Assembly (NCBI GenBank): GCA_024275135.1
Contig: JAJRZS010000012.1
Coordinates: forward strand, 1 to 60,692
DNA: 60,692 bases
Reading direction: 5' to 3'
Source of the DNA: Planctomycetota bacterium
Lineage (GTDB): Bacteria > Planctomycetota > UBA1135
Below are positions 60,659 through 60,692 of the stretch, piece after piece. The notes beneath the pieces are model-generated. The model searched no databases. It saw nothing but the letters and a program-made list of their open reading frames with translations, and was not told the origin of the DNA. Position 1 is the first letter of the stretch, and every line of letters begins with the position of its first letter. The position numbers and the translations under genes were made by a program.

Positions 60659-60692
60659 TTATGCAACCAAATGTTGGGCTTGAAAGGCTTCC
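60659..60692 (-). CDS. C-terminal end of an upstream gene (partial)
   Basis: At the right edge the minus-strand frame reads EAFQAQHLVA then TAA (60659-60661), ten bases before the scpA start. It looks like the tail of a coding region, and its position suggests an operon with scpA. The upstream gene is often trpS in other bacteria, but eleven codons cannot show that. Confidence 0.35.
   Translation of the reverse strand, partial: EAFQAQHLVA

Noticed and set aside
1..60692. tRNA, rRNA, CRISPR array, insertion sequence or prophage
   Set aside because: No cloverleaf, regular spaced repeat, transposase or integrase motif was seen on either strand by eye; a computational scan was not possible.

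Overview
The window looks like chromosomal core sequence from a Gram-negative, double-membrane bacterium. The evidence is a secretin with its assembly ATPase and platform protein, type IV-class pilins, a thioredoxin/Fmt/RsmB/ScpA housekeeping run and a complete C5-route haem operon. Genes are densely packed, often with 4-bp stop/start overlaps, and many starts are TTG or GTG. The lineage cannot be fixed from the sequence. The large insert in signal peptidase I, several sigma/anti-sigma pairs and weak Shine-Dalgarno usage would suit a planctomycete-like or other deep-branching group, but that is only a guess. I saw no rRNA, tRNA, CRISPR array, transposase, integrase or phage gene.

Layout. 1-5.9 kb (minus): hemA-hemC-hemD-hemB-hemL-hemE, covering glutamyl-tRNA to coproporphyrinogen III; hemE runs off the left edge. 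6.2-7.6 kb (plus): glnA, interrupted by a one-base frameshift. 7.6-12.7 kb (minus): pdxA, an exported protein, an ECF sigma / anti-sigma (TPR) pair, a second sigma-like protein and a MarR regulator. 12.7-15.9 kb (plus): a glutamate-cysteine-ligase-like enzyme fused to CBS domains, and a zinc deacylase. 15.9-17.0 kb (minus): a GST and an ArsC-like protein.

17.0-21.3 kb (minus): a three-gene lipid locus with an OlsB-like N-acyltransferase, a PlsC-like O-acyltransferase and one 861-residue protein joining an alpha/beta hydrolase, a DedA membrane domain and an ATP-grasp ligase. 21.3-32.5 kb (minus): a type IV pilus / type II secretion-like machine (PilM-PilN fusion, PilO, PilP-like, GspE, GspF, secretin, TPR lipoprotein, four pseudopilin-like proteins), preceded by two near-identical major pilin genes that each have a terminator.

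32.6-40 kb: purF, mnmH, then plus-strand transaldolase, ftcD and a hemolysin III family protein, then three small membrane ORFs. 40.0-44.7 kb: a signalling locus that resembles a rearranged Ralstonia phcBSRQ quorum-sensing operon. It has a CheY-like regulator, a membrane hybrid kinase with two kinase modules around a receiver, and a PhcB-type methyltransferase with a PilZ-like N-terminus. 44.9-49.2 kb (minus): mgtE, lepB, a second ECF sigma with a membrane partner and an exported Gln/Arg-rich protein. 49.3-51.9 kb (plus): two hypotheticals and a LeuA-like synthase. 51.9-60.7 kb (minus): scpA, trxA, fmt, rsmB, a membrane protein, a TIM-barrel isomerase, an aldehyde dehydrogenase, a small membrane protein and a winged-helix methyltransferase.

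The two most interesting loci are the lipid locus (17.0-21.3 kb) and the phc-like locus (40.0-44.7 kb). All function calls come from reading motifs by eye, without database searches.
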